DNA from: BOG-931 sp963761525
Lineage (GTDB): Bacteria; Pseudomonadota; Alphaproteobacteria; Rhizobiales; Xanthobacteraceae
Direction of reading: 5' to 3'
Length of the DNA stretch: 64,000 bases
NCBI GenBank assembly: GCA_963761525.1
Contig: CAVXHG010000004.1
Coordinates: 1-64,000 of the forward strand
The notes under the pieces were generated by a model. The model saw nothing but the letters and a program-made list of their open reading frames with translations. It ran no database searches and was not told where the DNA came from. The position numbers and the translations under genes are program-made. Shown here in pieces: positions 8,256 through 16,869 of this stretch (its first letter is position 1; each line of letters begins with the position of its first letter).

Positions 8256-9785
8256 TCAGCCCTCGACAACGGCGTGCGCGGCCCCGGCCGATCCGCTCGA
8301 CTTCTTGAAGATGATGAGCATTCCAAACAAAGCCAGTGTGGCGATCAGCAGCAGCTTGTAATCATCGATATAGGCAATGATTTGCGCCTGCTGTGTGACC
8401 AGAGCATCGAGGGCTGCTCGGCCGGCGGCGGTAACTGGGCTCAGGAACTGCGCAATGCTGGGATCCTGGAAAGCCCGGTTGACCGGGGTGATGTTTGCAG
8501 AGATGTCCGCATGGTTGATCTCGGTATTCGTCGTCAGCAGCGCGGTGAAGACGGAAATGCCGATGCTTGAGCCCAGGCTACGCGAAAGACTGAAGACGCT
8601 AGCCCCGTCGGGACGATCTGCCGGAGCGAGGGTCGACAGAGTGACTGCGCTCAATGGGACAAACAGAACGCCGGAACCTGCGCCTTGCAGCAACCCGGTG
8701 ACGATAATTTCCCGTTCTGAAACGTCGGGGGTCCATCCCATCATGACATAGAAGGCCCAAGCGGTAAGGCCGAGGCCAATCGCCAGAAGCAAGCGTGTGT
8801 CGACCTTTCCGACGAACCGGCCGACGAGCAATGTGCCCACCATCGTTCCCACGCCACGCGGTCCCATGACCAAACCGGCAGTGAAGACCGGGTAGTTCAT
8901 GAGGTCCTGCAGATAAGGCGGCTGCAGCGCGAGCGAGGCATAAAGAGTGATGAAGGTCACCACGCTGAAGATCGCGCCAGCAACAAGATTGCGATCGCGA
9001 AACAGCGCCGGCCGCACGAAGGGCCGCTCGGCTGTCATGGTGTGAACCAGAAAAAGATAGAAGGCCGAGCTGGCAATAAGCGCTTCGATGACGATTTCGC
9101 TTGAACCGAACCAATCCTTGATTTCGCCTCGGTCCAGCAAGATCTGCAGCGCACCAATTGCCAGGCTGAGAGTGCCGAAGCCAAACCAGTCAAATTTCTG
9201 CGGTCCGTTCCGCGGGCTCTCCGGCAGAAACATCATCATGCCAATAAAGGTGATGATTCCCAGCGGTCCGTTGATGTAGAAAACATAACGCCAAGTGTAA
9301 TTTTCAGTGAGCCAGCCGCCGATCACGGGGCCGAGCACGGGACCGACCACGACACCAACGCCATACAGCGCCATCGCAAATCCATGGCGCTCTTTCGGGT
9401 AAATCGTAAGCAAGACTGTTTGTGCCAACGGAATCATCGCCGCACCGAATGCGCCTTGCACCGCCCGGAAAACGACAATCTGTGTCAACGAGTCAGCCAT
9501 GCCGCAGAGCATTGAGGTGAGCGTGAAACCGAGGGTCGACACGATAAACAATCGCTTGAGACCGAAGCGCGCGACCAAAAACCCGGTCGGCGGCGTCATG
9601 ATTGCAGCCATGGTGATGTAGGAGGTCAGCACCCAGGTGATCTGATCGCTGCTTGCGGACACGCTTCCCTGCACATAAGGCAACGCGACATTGACGATCG
9701 TCGTGTCGAGCGTCTGCATCATCGCCGCGACGAGCACCAGGATGGTGATCGTGCCGCGACGGCGTTGGGAGGTTTCTTCAGTCAT
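8256..9785 (-). CDS. DHA2-family MFS drug efflux transporter (EmrB/QacA type)
   Basis: A 509-residue inner-membrane protein with about 14 helices, the length and helix count of the DHA2 proton antiporters. The family motifs are visible: MMQTLDTTIVNVALP in helix 1 (motif D1), the GFLVARFGLKR loop (motif A) and GPVLGPVIGGWL (motif C, antiporter signature). It expels lipophilic drugs or phenolics, normally together with a periplasmic adaptor and TolC. The adaptor EmrA-like gene ends 21 bases upstream, so the two form one transcription unit. The outer-membrane partner is not in the window. The specific drug cannot be told. Confidence 0.92.
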   Translation of the reverse strand: MTEETSQRRRGTITILVLVAAMMQTLDTTIVNVALPYVQGSVSASSDQITWVLTSYITMAAIMTPPTGFLVARFGLKRLFIVSTLGFTLTSMLCGMADSLTQIVVFRAVQGAFGAAMIPLAQTVLLTIYPKERHGFAMALYGVGVVVGPVLGPVIGGWLTENYTWRYVFYINGPLGIITFIGMMMFLPESPRNGPQKFDWFGFGTLSLAIGALQILLDRGEIKDWFGSSEIVIEALIASSAFYLFLVHTMTAERPFVRPALFRDRNLVAGAIFSVVTFITLYASLALQPPYLQDLMNYPVFTAGLVMGPRGVGTMVGTLLVGRFVGKVDTRLLLAIGLGLTAWAFYVMMGWTPDVSEREIIVTGLLQGAGSGVLFVPLSAVTLSTLAPADRPDGASVFSLSRSLGSSIGISVFTALLTTNTEINHADISANITPVNRAFQDPSIAQFLSPVTAAGRAALDALVTQQAQIIAYIDDYKLLLIATLALFGMLIIFKKSSGSAGAAHAVVEG

Positions 9786-9806
9786 GACACGCTTCCACGA
9801 GAATGA

Positions 9807-11045
9807 TCAAAACAGTGCGGTCAGGAAGTGCGGCAGGCCGCGCGCGTGACCGGTATCCACGTCGACCTCGACGCTCATGCCGGCCCGCAATGGCGGCAAG
9901 TTGGCATTGCTGGTGTCGACGCGCACACGCACGGGGATGCGCTGGACGACTTTGACCCAGTTACCGCTCGTGTTCTGCGCCGGGAGCATCTGGAATTCCT
10001 GTGCCCCGGCGGGGCTGATGCTTTCGACCGCGCCGTGCCATTGGACATCCGGGTAAGTATCGACGGTCACCACCACCGATTGGCCCGGCCGCACATAGGT
10101 CATCTGCGTTTCTTTGGGTTGGACCTCGACCCAGGCGTGATCGGTGGCAACCAGAAAGAAGGCAGTGACTGAGGCCGCCAGGTACTTGCCCGGTTCGATT
10201 GCGGGCACGTCCGTGACCGTTCCCGCGAACGGCGCCTTCACCACCGTATGGTCGAGCTGGCGCTGCGCTTCATCGACCTGTGCTTTGGCCTGCTGATATT
10301 GCGGATGATCTTCGATCGGGATGTTCGGGTTGCCGGACAACCTTGCCAGTTGCACTTCAGCCTGATGCTTGAGCGAAGCGAGCTTGCCCTGGTCGCCCTG
10401 CAGGGTGAAATGGGCCTGGTCGTAAATCGCCTTGGATGCGGTGCCGGAGGCCAACAGATTGCTTTGGCGGTCGAAGGTAACCTGATCGAGCGCGACTTGC
10501 GCCTGCTCAGCTTCGATGTCGCTGAGCATACGCTGGTAGTCGCTTTTCATCGCTTGAACGGTCAGCGCGGTCTGCGCCAAATTGGCTTTCGTGTTGTCGA
10601 GTGCGATCTGGAACTGAAGAGGGTCGAGCCGGTAAAGAACTTGTCCGGCAGTAACGTGTTCGTTGTCGCGAACGTCGACGTCTTGCACGATGCCGGTGAC
10701 ATCGGTGGAAATACCGACTTTGTCGGCATCGACATAGGCGTCGTCGGTCGACATCGTCGCGCCGCCCACGACGTACCAATAGGCGCCGGCAAGCAGCGCA
10801 ATGGGCAACAACGCGAACAACGCCCACCGGACCCGTTGATTGCGCGCCGCGGGCGAACCATGTCCACTTGCGGCTGCGTTCGCGCCTGACTGCTTCGCTG
10901 GACTGCCCGGCTGGATCGGCGGCAACTCGAGCCGGTCCGTGCGCAATTCAGCAACTCCGTCGCCCGCGGACGGACTTCTTGATGTTTCACTAGGTGACTT
11001 GGGTGATTGGTCATCGGAACGATCAATCTGCTCGGCCTTAAGCAT
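9807..11045 (-). CDS. EmrA/HlyD-family membrane fusion protein
   Basis: A 412-residue periplasmic adaptor anchored by one transmembrane helix near residues 75-95 (ALFALLPIALLAGAYWYVV). It has a long cytoplasmic, proline-rich head of about 70 residues, then a lipoyl-like half motif (DVRDNEHVTAGQVLYRLDP), a coiled-coil hairpin and the returning lipoyl half (VKAPFAGTVTDVPAIEPGKYL). It links the DHA2 pump to an outer-membrane channel. It is the first gene of the emrA-emrB-(lysR) group. The cytoplasmic head is longer than in E. coli EmrA. Confidence 0.92.
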   Translation of the reverse strand: MLKAEQIDRSDDQSPKSPSETSRSPSAGDGVAELRTDRLELPPIQPGSPAKQSGANAAASGHGSPAARNQRVRWALFALLPIALLAGAYWYVVGGATMSTDDAYVDADKVGISTDVTGIVQDVDVRDNEHVTAGQVLYRLDPLQFQIALDNTKANLAQTALTVQAMKSDYQRMLSDIEAEQAQVALDQVTFDRQSNLLASGTASKAIYDQAHFTLQGDQGKLASLKHQAEVQLARLSGNPNIPIEDHPQYQQAKAQVDEAQRQLDHTVVKAPFAGTVTDVPAIEPGKYLAASVTAFFLVATDHAWVEVQPKETQMTYVRPGQSVVVTVDTYPDVQWHGAVESISPAGAQEFQMLPAQNTSGNWVKVVQRIPVRVRVDTSNANLPPLRAGMSVEVDVDTGHARGLPHFLTALF

Positions 11046-11667
11046 GACGACACTCCCGCCTCTTGGCGCTCATTCGGAAAGCGCATCCGCCGAGGCAGGC
11101 TCCGGGACTCACGGAGATTGAGAGATTGCCTCGGCACACCGCCTTCCGAGGTCAAACATGCGGCTCCTTCTGAGTTTTTTTAATCCAGCGAGATGTGAAA
11201 GCATTATTCGGGAACGCAGAACAATCGACGTCAAATCTCTGAGATCGAAGGCATCTCGCGGTTGGAACTGGCCCCGCGTGGGTGGCAGTCGCAAGACAGA
11301 GCGCACGCGCAAAAAGGCGTGCCGTCCGCTCGCTCTCGCGATTATTCGCGCCTGACGAACAACCTCTTCGCTAGTGGCCCAATTAAAGGACGCCGATTGC
11401 GGAATATCTGACGGCGGGCGTAGCGACAGAAGCCGAGGCGAAGAAAATGGCCTTCATCGAGATATTTTGGGCGACATACGCCCCCTTGAACTTATTAATC
11501 GCTCTTCTCAAAGCCGGCCCGCTTCGTCTGATCCGCAATGCCCGCCCCGTTTGGCGAGTAAGACAGCACGAGGTTCGACCGAACAGCCCAGGAAGCGTGT
11601 CACCCAAGATAAGAGGTCAACGCCTGACATCATCGGGAAAAAGGCTTTGGCAAGGCCACCCCGGCCA
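11046..11667. other. Intergenic region without a recognisable gene
   Basis: About 620 bases separate the emrA start from the stop of the secreted ClpP-like protein. Short open frames exist on both strands but none has a plausible start, ribosome site or familiar motif. The part nearest 11046 presumably holds the emrAB promoter. I see no repeat or RNA gene. Confidence 0.4.
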
Positions 11668-12096
11668 TTAGTGACAAGTCGGATAAATCGCGTTGAGATC
11701 GGAGCCGCGCAGATAAAGGACATGCGAATTCAGTCCGCCATGCTGCGCGATCCATCTCCGAATGTATTCTGGATAAGTCGACCACAAAATACGATTGCCA
11801 TCCCTGTTTATCTGCTGTCCGCCCGAAGGGGTCGGATCCCATGCAGCGTGAAAAGCAAGTACTGCCCCCGGCGTGATACATATACGGCTGCGCGGAATTC
11901 TGCCGAGAAGCATCGTACAAGCCGACGCGCAGGTTCCGTCGATCACCACTCTTTCGCCAGATGCCCGGAGTTTATCGAGCTTTTGCAGATATTCACTGAT
12001 CTGGCCGCCAGGGTCGTCAGATATCCTGACTTCCGCCATCGCTGGAACCAAAGTGATCGCCAGCCAAAACATGATTGATACGGCGCGCGGGCCCAT
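11668..12096 (-). CDS. Secreted ClpP/crotonase-like hypothetical protein
   Basis: A 142-residue protein beginning with a signal peptide (MGPRAVSIMFWLAITLVPAMA). The mature part reads ISEYLQKLDKLRASGERVVIDGTCASACTMLLG, followed by a histidine-containing AVLAFHAAW strand. A Ser-Ala-Cys turn after 'VIDGTC' and a downstream His resemble the ClpP-like/crotonase-fold secreted proteins common in Bradyrhizobiaceae; the catalytic assignment (Ser plus His) is inference. The ATG at 12096 was chosen because AGGA lies eight bases upstream and it leaves a clean signal peptide. An upstream ATG in the same frame (12123) lacks a ribosome site. No operon partner is evident. Confidence 0.65.
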   Translation of the reverse strand: MGPRAVSIMFWLAITLVPAMAEVRISDDPGGQISEYLQKLDKLRASGERVVIDGTCASACTMLLGRIPRSRICITPGAVLAFHAAWDPTPSGGQQINRDGNRILWSTYPEYIRRWIAQHGGLNSHVLYLRGSDLNAIYPTCH

Positions 12097-12304
12097 CGAC
12101 GCGATCCTCGCAGAACGCGGCATTTGAGTAATATTTTCCGCGGCACGCAAGCTCCACTTCGTCGCGGCTTGCTTGTGATTATCCTCACTCTAATCTCGTC
12201 CGCCTTGGATACCGAAATACGGCGTCGCTCGATTGTGAACGCGGCTTTCGATGCATCCTCCAAGAGGATCTCAAGGAGTGGTGCTAAAAATCATGCAGCC
12301 AAAT

Positions 12305-12341
12305 AAAACGGAGGCGAACATCCAGGTTCGCCCCCGTTTTT
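12305..12341. terminator. Bidirectional terminator downstream of the small secreted protein
   Basis: A 12-base stem ACGGAGGCGAAC/GTTCGCCCCCGT with one mismatch and a six-base loop. It is flanked by AAAA on one side and TTTTT on the other, so it can work for either strand. It lies just after the stop at 12363. Confidence 0.7.
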
Positions 12342-12362
12342 GCTGCCTTGGTCATCGGACTT

Positions 12363-12686
12363 TTAGTGGATCAAGAGCATCGCGTTGTAGCCAGCACTTC
12401 CGCCACCAGTAGCCGCCGGGCTGTTGGAACTGGATACCGAATTGCCCGAAGGAATATACGCGAAGCTATGGTAGCCGTCGCGGGCAGCAACTTGGCGCTG
12501 CGGAACTGCGGTCAGTCCCACGGGCGGCACAGCAACGGACCGCTGCTTGATCCCGCCGGCGCCATAAGCGAACGACAGCGCGTTTCCGGTACCGTCGCCC
12601 GGGTTGTAGGACTGCGCGAAGACCGGGGATGCAAAACTCGTCACTGCGAGAGCCGCGACGAGCGCCAGTGTAGTTTTCTTAAACAT
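12363..12686 (-). CDS. Small secreted protein with signal peptide (paralogue A)
   Basis: A 107-residue protein. The start at 12686 follows AGGAGA by six bases. The signal peptide MFKKTTLALVAALAVTSFASPVFAQ is cleaved after AQ. The mature chain is Ser/Gly/Ala rich (YNPGDGTGNALSFAYG..., PSGNSVSSSNSPAATGGGS) and has no known domain. The protein at 13101 on the opposite strand has the same signal-peptide pattern (ATSFASPALAQSF) and a similarly unstructured body, so they look like diverged paralogues sharing a divergent promoter region. Role unknown; possibly envelope or stress related, given the nearby rpoH. Confidence 0.7.
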   Translation of the reverse strand: MFKKTTLALVAALAVTSFASPVFAQSYNPGDGTGNALSFAYGAGGIKQRSVAVPPVGLTAVPQRQVAARDGYHSFAYIPSGNSVSSSNSPAATGGGSAGYNAMLLIH

Positions 12687-12910
12687 GACATTTCTCCTGA
12701 TGTGGACCGAGCAATGCGCGCTGGGTCTTGTTACGTCCCAGGAGGTAGTCCGCCTGGCGCGTTCCTTAATCCCGGACCTGGCGAATGGACTTTTCAGTGG
12801 ATGCGAAGAATGCGTCGGCCGTTCGCGAACCGCATCTGTCCTTCGAAAATCTTGCGGTAATCGAGGTCGCTGCATCGTTATGGCTTGCGCGCCATAACCC
12901 TGCAGCTTTG

Positions 12911-12974
12911 AATTAATGAGTCCGTTACGCGGAATATCGAAGAATTAATTAGCCGGTTACGCGGGATCGAACCG
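12911..12974. promoter_or_regulatory. Tandem 32-bp imperfect repeat in a divergent promoter region
   Basis: The 414 bases between the divergent small secreted protein genes contain two copies, 32 bases apart, of a unit that reads AATTAATNAGNCNGTTACGC followed by GG(A/G)AT and ATCGAA or CGAAC. Copy one begins at 12911 and copy two at 12943. The AT-rich half and the spacing of about three helical turns suggest paired operator sites. No other gene is seen in 12687-13100. Confidence 0.4.
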
Positions 12975-13100
12975 ATGTTCCATTTTTTGTTTTTACTGAA
13001 AAGACCGTTTCAGAAATGGCCGATTAAGAGGGAACACCTGTGAACTACCTGCCTGATGGAAGGACAAGAATTGTTCGGTCCGAGATCAGGAGAAGATGTC

Positions 13101-13373
13101 ATGATGAAGAAAATCAAGTGGGTGTTTCTTGCCGCTGTCTTGGCGACAAGCTTCGCGTCGCCGGCGCTGGCCCAAAGTTTTGCCTTTTCGGGCAGCGAGA
13201 CCAATACGCTTTCTGCCTATTACGACGGACAGCAACTTTGGGACTACGCGCCGAATTCTCGCGGCAGCCTTACCGCCACGCGCACCCATCGTTCCAAGCT
13301 GTACGATGAAGTTCCCGGCGTCCAGAGTCAGACTTATTCGCCGTCCGCAGCTGCCATGGGAAGCAGCCGCTGA
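13101..13373 (+). CDS. Small secreted protein with signal peptide (paralogue B)
   Basis: A 90-residue protein preceded by CAGGAG eight bases upstream. The signal peptide MMKKIKWVFLAAVLATSFASPALAQ is followed by a short mature part rich in Ser, Tyr and Thr (FSGSETNTLSAYYDGQQLWD...). There is no recognised domain. It is divergent to paralogue A at 12363 and lies 180 bases upstream of the second rpoH. A hairpin terminator follows the stop, so it is a one-gene unit. A start at the second Met (13104) is equally possible. Confidence 0.7.
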   Translation: MMKKIKWVFLAAVLATSFASPALAQSFAFSGSETNTLSAYYDGQQLWDYAPNSRGSLTATRTHRSKLYDEVPGVQSQTYSPSAAAMGSSR

Positions 13374-13390
13374 GCCAACGAGGACGAAGA

Positions 13391-13422
13391 AAAAGGGATG
13401 GGCTTTTGGCCCGTCCTTTCTT
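13391..13422 (+). terminator. Terminator after small secreted protein B
   Basis: AAAGGGATGGGC, a TTTT loop, GGCCCGTCCTTT, then CTTCTCT. A GC stem of about eight pairs with flanking A and T runs lies 18 bases after the stop codon. Confidence 0.6.
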
Positions 13423-13553
13423 CTCTCGCAAGCGCCCGGAATCCAGCCGATGCGAAGATTATTCGGATTTTCTGAACAGTGTTTTCTCACCTTGCCGGAT
13501 TTTCCTCTCAGCGCACTTGGCGCAGTTGTTGAGCGAGATCGCAGGAGGCCGCC

Positions 13554-14474
13554 ATGGCTCAAATAACTCAAGCTACCGCTGCTCCAGCCTTTATTCTCGA
13601 ATCGAGCCTCACACAGTATCTGGAAGAGATCCGTCGGTTCCCGATGCTGGAGCCGCAGGAAGAATTTATGCTGGCGAAAAGCTGGCGCGAACACGGCGAT
13701 CGTGATGCCGCGCACAAGCTCGTCACCAGCCATCTTCGTCTCGTGGCAAAAATCGCCATGGGCTATCGCGGCTACGGCCTGCCGATTTCCGAAGTGATTT
13801 CGGAAGGCAATGTCGGCCTGATGCAGGCGGTGAAACGCTTTGAACCCGACAAGGGCTTCCGGCTCGCGACCTACGCGATGTGGTGGATCAAGGCTGCGAT
13901 CCAGGAATACATCCTGCGTTCGTGGTCGCTGGTGAAAATGGGCACCACCGCGAACCAGAAGAAGCTGTTCTTCAACCTGCGCAAGGCGAAGAGCAAGATT
14001 TCCGCGCTCGAAGAGGGCGACATGCGGCCCGATCAGGTCAAACTGATCGCAAAGCGCCTCGGTGTTACCGAGCAGGACGTGATCGACATGAACCGCCGCC
14101 TCGGCGGCGATGCGTCGCTGAACGCCCCGATCCGCGAGGACGGCAATTCCGGCGAGTGGCAGGACTGGCTGGTCGACGACTCGACGAGCCAGGAAAGTCG
14201 TCTGGCCGAAAGCGAGCAGTCGGAGAATCGGCACAAGGCCCTCGGCGAGGCGCTGAGCGTGCTCAACGACCGCGAACGCCGCATCTTCGAGGCGCGGCGG
14301 CTGGCCGATGAGCCGATCACGCTGGAAGAACTCGCCGAAGAGTTCGGCGTGTCGCGCGAACGCGTGCGGCAGATCGAGGTTCGCGCCTTCGAGAAAGTCC
14401 AGAAGGCGGTGAAGACCTCGATCGCTCATATCGAAACACCGCAAGCTCCCGCAGCCGTCGCGGCGATGCACTGA
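13554..14474 (+). CDS. rpoH: RNA polymerase sigma-32 factor (RpoH), copy 2, intact
   Basis: An uninterrupted 306-residue heat-shock sigma factor. It has region 1.2/2 (YLEEIRRFPMLEPQEEFMLA, then MWWIKAAIQEYILRSWSLVK), the RpoH box QKKLFFNLRK and region 4 with the GVSRERVRQIEVRAF helix-turn-helix. The start has a strong AGGAGG six bases upstream. Its N-terminal 20 residues and upstream DNA differ from copy 1 (6128), while most of the rest is near-identical at protein and DNA level. That points to a recent duplication or to gene conversion. Multiple rpoH genes are normal in rhizobia but usually differ far more. The same type of CCTCTCC/GGAGAGG terminator follows. Confidence 0.95.
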   Translation: MAQITQATAAPAFILESSLTQYLEEIRRFPMLEPQEEFMLAKSWREHGDRDAAHKLVTSHLRLVAKIAMGYRGYGLPISEVISEGNVGLMQAVKRFEPDKGFRLATYAMWWIKAAIQEYILRSWSLVKMGTTANQKKLFFNLRKAKSKISALEEGDMRPDQVKLIAKRLGVTEQDVIDMNRRLGGDASLNAPIREDGNSGEWQDWLVDDSTSQESRLAESEQSENRHKALGEALSVLNDRERRIFEARRLADEPITLEELAEEFGVSRERVRQIEVRAFEKVQKAVKTSIAHIETPQAPAAVAAMH

Positions 14475-14488
14475 ACGCACTTCCGCCC

Positions 14489-14785
14489 GTCCCCGCGAAA
14501 GCGGGGACCCAATGAAGCTCAACCTCTCCCCGCCCAACGAGGAGAGGTTTTTTATTCCCAAACTCTCCGCTGGCGTCTCCCTCTCCCCGCGTGTGGGGAG
14601 AGGGTGGGGTGAGGGGGCGTTTCCGCTGGGCTGAGCTTTCGCGTCTTGCCCTCATGGCTTTCGTGTCTTGCCTCATAGCTCAGACTCGCGGATAGGCCCC
14701 CTCACCCTCGCCATAGCGCGTCGAAGACGCGCGTGAACGCGCTTATGGCTCGACCTCTCCCCGCACGCGGGGAGAGGTTTTTTAT
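14489..14785. repeat. Cluster of palindromic repeats and terminators between rpoH2 and the monooxygenase
   Basis: This roughly 300-base non-coding stretch holds four related elements: GTCCCCGC/GCGGGGAC at 14489-14508; the terminator CCTCTCC/GGAGAGG plus T-run at 14523-14554; a CCCTCTCCCC/GGGGAGAGGG unit followed by TGGGGTGAGGG at 14577-14617; and CCTCTCCCCGC/GCGGGGAGAGG plus TTTTTT at 14754-14785. They are short intergenic palindromes of the kind dispersed in Bradyrhizobium-like genomes; two of them also work as terminators. Confidence 0.75.
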
Positions 14786-14812
14786 TGTCCGGACGCCCTG
14801 TAGATTGAACGC

Positions 14813-16621
14813 ATGCCGGGTGATGCAGACATCGAAAAAACCGTCGCGACAGAAGCCGTCGAAACGTGGCTCGCGCAATTCGAGCGGGCGCTGACGCAGC
14901 CTGATGCGGTTTTGCTTTCGCAGCTCTTTGTGCCCGACAGTTACTGGCGCGACGTGCTGGCCTTCGACTGGCGCATCAGAACCATCAGCGGCGCCGATGA
15001 CATCCTGCACGGCTTGCAGGAAGGCGCGGCGCGCTCGCACCCGTCGGGATTCAGGATTGCCGGCGACCGCACACCGCCGCGCCGTGTGACGCGCGCCGGC
15101 ACCGAAAGCATCGAGGCGATATTCCAATTCGAAACCGTCCAGGGCCGCAGTAGCGGCATCGTGCGGCTCGATCCACAATCCGCCAAGGCTTGGACGCTGC
15201 TCACCACCCTCGACGCGATCAAGGGGCACGAAGAAAAGCCCGGACGCTTCCGCCGCGAGGGCAAGGCCTATTCACGCGATTTCCGCGGACCGAACTGGCT
15301 CGATGGGCGGCAAGCGAGTGCCGCGTACAAAGATCGCGACCCCGATGTTCTGGTTATTGGCGGCGGACAGGCCGGACTGTCGGCTGCGGCATGTCTCGGA
15401 CAATTGCAGATCGATACGCTGATCGTCGACCGTGGCGAACGCATCGGCGATAACTGGCGCAACCGTTATCACGCGCTGGTCCTGCACAATCAGGTGAACG
15501 TCAATCACCTGCCCTACATGCGCTTTCCGCCGAGCTGGCCGGCTTACATCCCCAAAGACAAGATCGCCGGCTGGTTCGAAGCTTATGCCGAAAGCCTGGA
15601 GCTCAACACCTGGACCGCCACCGAATTCGAAAGTGCGACATACGATGAAAAGCGCGAGCGGTGGTCGGTCACGCTGCGCCGGGACGGCGAAATGCGGCAG
15701 CTTCACCCGCATCACATCGTCATGGCGACCGGCGTGAGCGGCATTCCCAGTCTGCCGAATATCCCGACGCTCCCGAATTTCACCGGCATGGTTCTGCATT
15801 CAAGCCAATACACCAGCGGCGATGGCTGGCGCGGCAAACGCGCGCTGATCATCGGCTCCGGCAACAGCGGCCACGACATCGCGCAGGATCTGCACGCGAG
15901 CGGCGCGCAGGTCACGCTGGTGCAGCGCAGCCCGACGCTTGTGGTCAATGTCGAACCGAGCGCGCAATTGCCTTATGCGCTCTACGACGAAGGCCCCTCG
16001 CTCGAGGATTGCGACCTGATCACGATGTCGGTGCCGATACCGCTGGCCAAAAAGAGCCACGTAATGCTGACCGAGCAGGCGAAAAAGCTCGACCAAAAAC
16101 TGCTCGATGCGTTGACCAGCAAAGGTTTCAAGCTCGACTTCGGCGACGACGGCACCGGCTGGCAATTCAAATACCTCACTCGCGGCGGCGGCTATTATTT
16201 CAATGTCGGCTGCTCCGATCTGATCGTGAACGGCGAAATCGTGCTGGCGCAATTTTCCGACATTGCCGAATTTGTCGCCGACGGCGCGAGGTTGCGTTCA
16301 GGCGAGGTGCTTCCCGCCGATCTGATCGTGCTGGCGACCGGCTATAAGGGACAGGACGCGCTGGTGCGCAAACTGTTCGGCGACGCGGTCGAAAAACGCG
16401 TCGGGCCGATCTGGGGCCTGGGCGAAGACCACGAGCTGCGCAACATGTTCACCCGCACGCCGCAGCCCGGACTGTGGTTCATCGCCGGAAGCTTCGCGCA
16501 ATGCCGGATTTATTCGAAGATCATGGCGTTGCAGATCAAAGCGTGTGAGTTGGGGCTTATTCCGAATGCACTGCCTGCGCTCCCGGCGTCCGAGCAAAAA
16601 GTGCTGGCGCCAATGCCATAG
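14813..16621 (+). CDS. Flavin-containing monooxygenase with N-terminal SnoaL-like domain
   Basis: A 602-residue two-part protein. Residues 1 to about 150 resemble an NTF2/SnoaL-like domain (LFVPDSYWRDVLAFDWRIRT). From about residue 178 comes an NAD(P)/FAD oxidoreductase of the flavin-monooxygenase class, with the FAD site VIGGGQAGLSAA, the second dinucleotide site IIGSGNSGHD near residue 345 and the late ATGYKG motif. Such enzymes oxygenate soft nucleophiles or carry out Baeyer-Villiger-type oxidations using NADPH and O2; YUCCA-like members make indole-3-acetate from indole-3-pyruvate. The actual substrate is unknown. The gene stands alone between repeat-rich regions, just after a terminator. 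Confidence 0.88.
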   Translation: MPGDADIEKTVATEAVETWLAQFERALTQPDAVLLSQLFVPDSYWRDVLAFDWRIRTISGADDILHGLQEGAARSHPSGFRIAGDRTPPRRVTRAGTESIEAIFQFETVQGRSSGIVRLDPQSAKAWTLLTTLDAIKGHEEKPGRFRREGKAYSRDFRGPNWLDGRQASAAYKDRDPDVLVIGGGQAGLSAAACLGQLQIDTLIVDRGERIGDNWRNRYHALVLHNQVNVNHLPYMRFPPSWPAYIPKDKIAGWFEAYAESLELNTWTATEFESATYDEKRERWSVTLRRDGEMRQLHPHHIVMATGVSGIPSLPNIPTLPNFTGMVLHSSQYTSGDGWRGKRALIIGSGNSGHDIAQDLHASGAQVTLVQRSPTLVVNVEPSAQLPYALYDEGPSLEDCDLITMSVPIPLAKKSHVMLTEQAKKLDQKLLDALTSKGFKLDFGDDGTGWQFKYLTRGGGYYFNVGCSDLIVNGEIVLAQFSDIAEFVADGARLRSGEVLPADLIVLATGYKGQDALVRKLFGDAVEKRVGPIWGLGEDHELRNMFTRTPQPGLWFIAGSFAQCRIYSKIMALQIKACELGLIPNALPALPASEQKVLAPMP

Positions 16622-16643
16622 ACGGATTGAGCTTTCTCCGCTC

Positions 16644-16665
16644 ATTCCCGCGCAAGCGGGAATCC
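16644..16665. repeat. Short palindrome ATTCCCGC-GCGGGAAT
   Basis: ATTCCCGC and GCGGGAAT separated by GCAA, followed by CCAGG. This is a common intergenic hairpin type in alphaproteobacteria, close after the monooxygenase stop, where it may help end transcription. Confidence 0.6.
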
Positions 16666-16869
16666 AGGTTTCTTGCGCGGAAATGAGCGGAAACAAGCAC
16701 AAATCGCATAAGACTTTGATCCGTTGTGATAAATCGCGGGTTTGCGAATCTTGTTTCCAAAATCGCCAAACGGCAGTTTTGGATCACACGCATAAGCTCC
16801 CGATCCAACAGCACAAATAGAAACGCTTTGACTTCACGTTTCAGATTTGAAAAAGAAATCCCAATCTCG

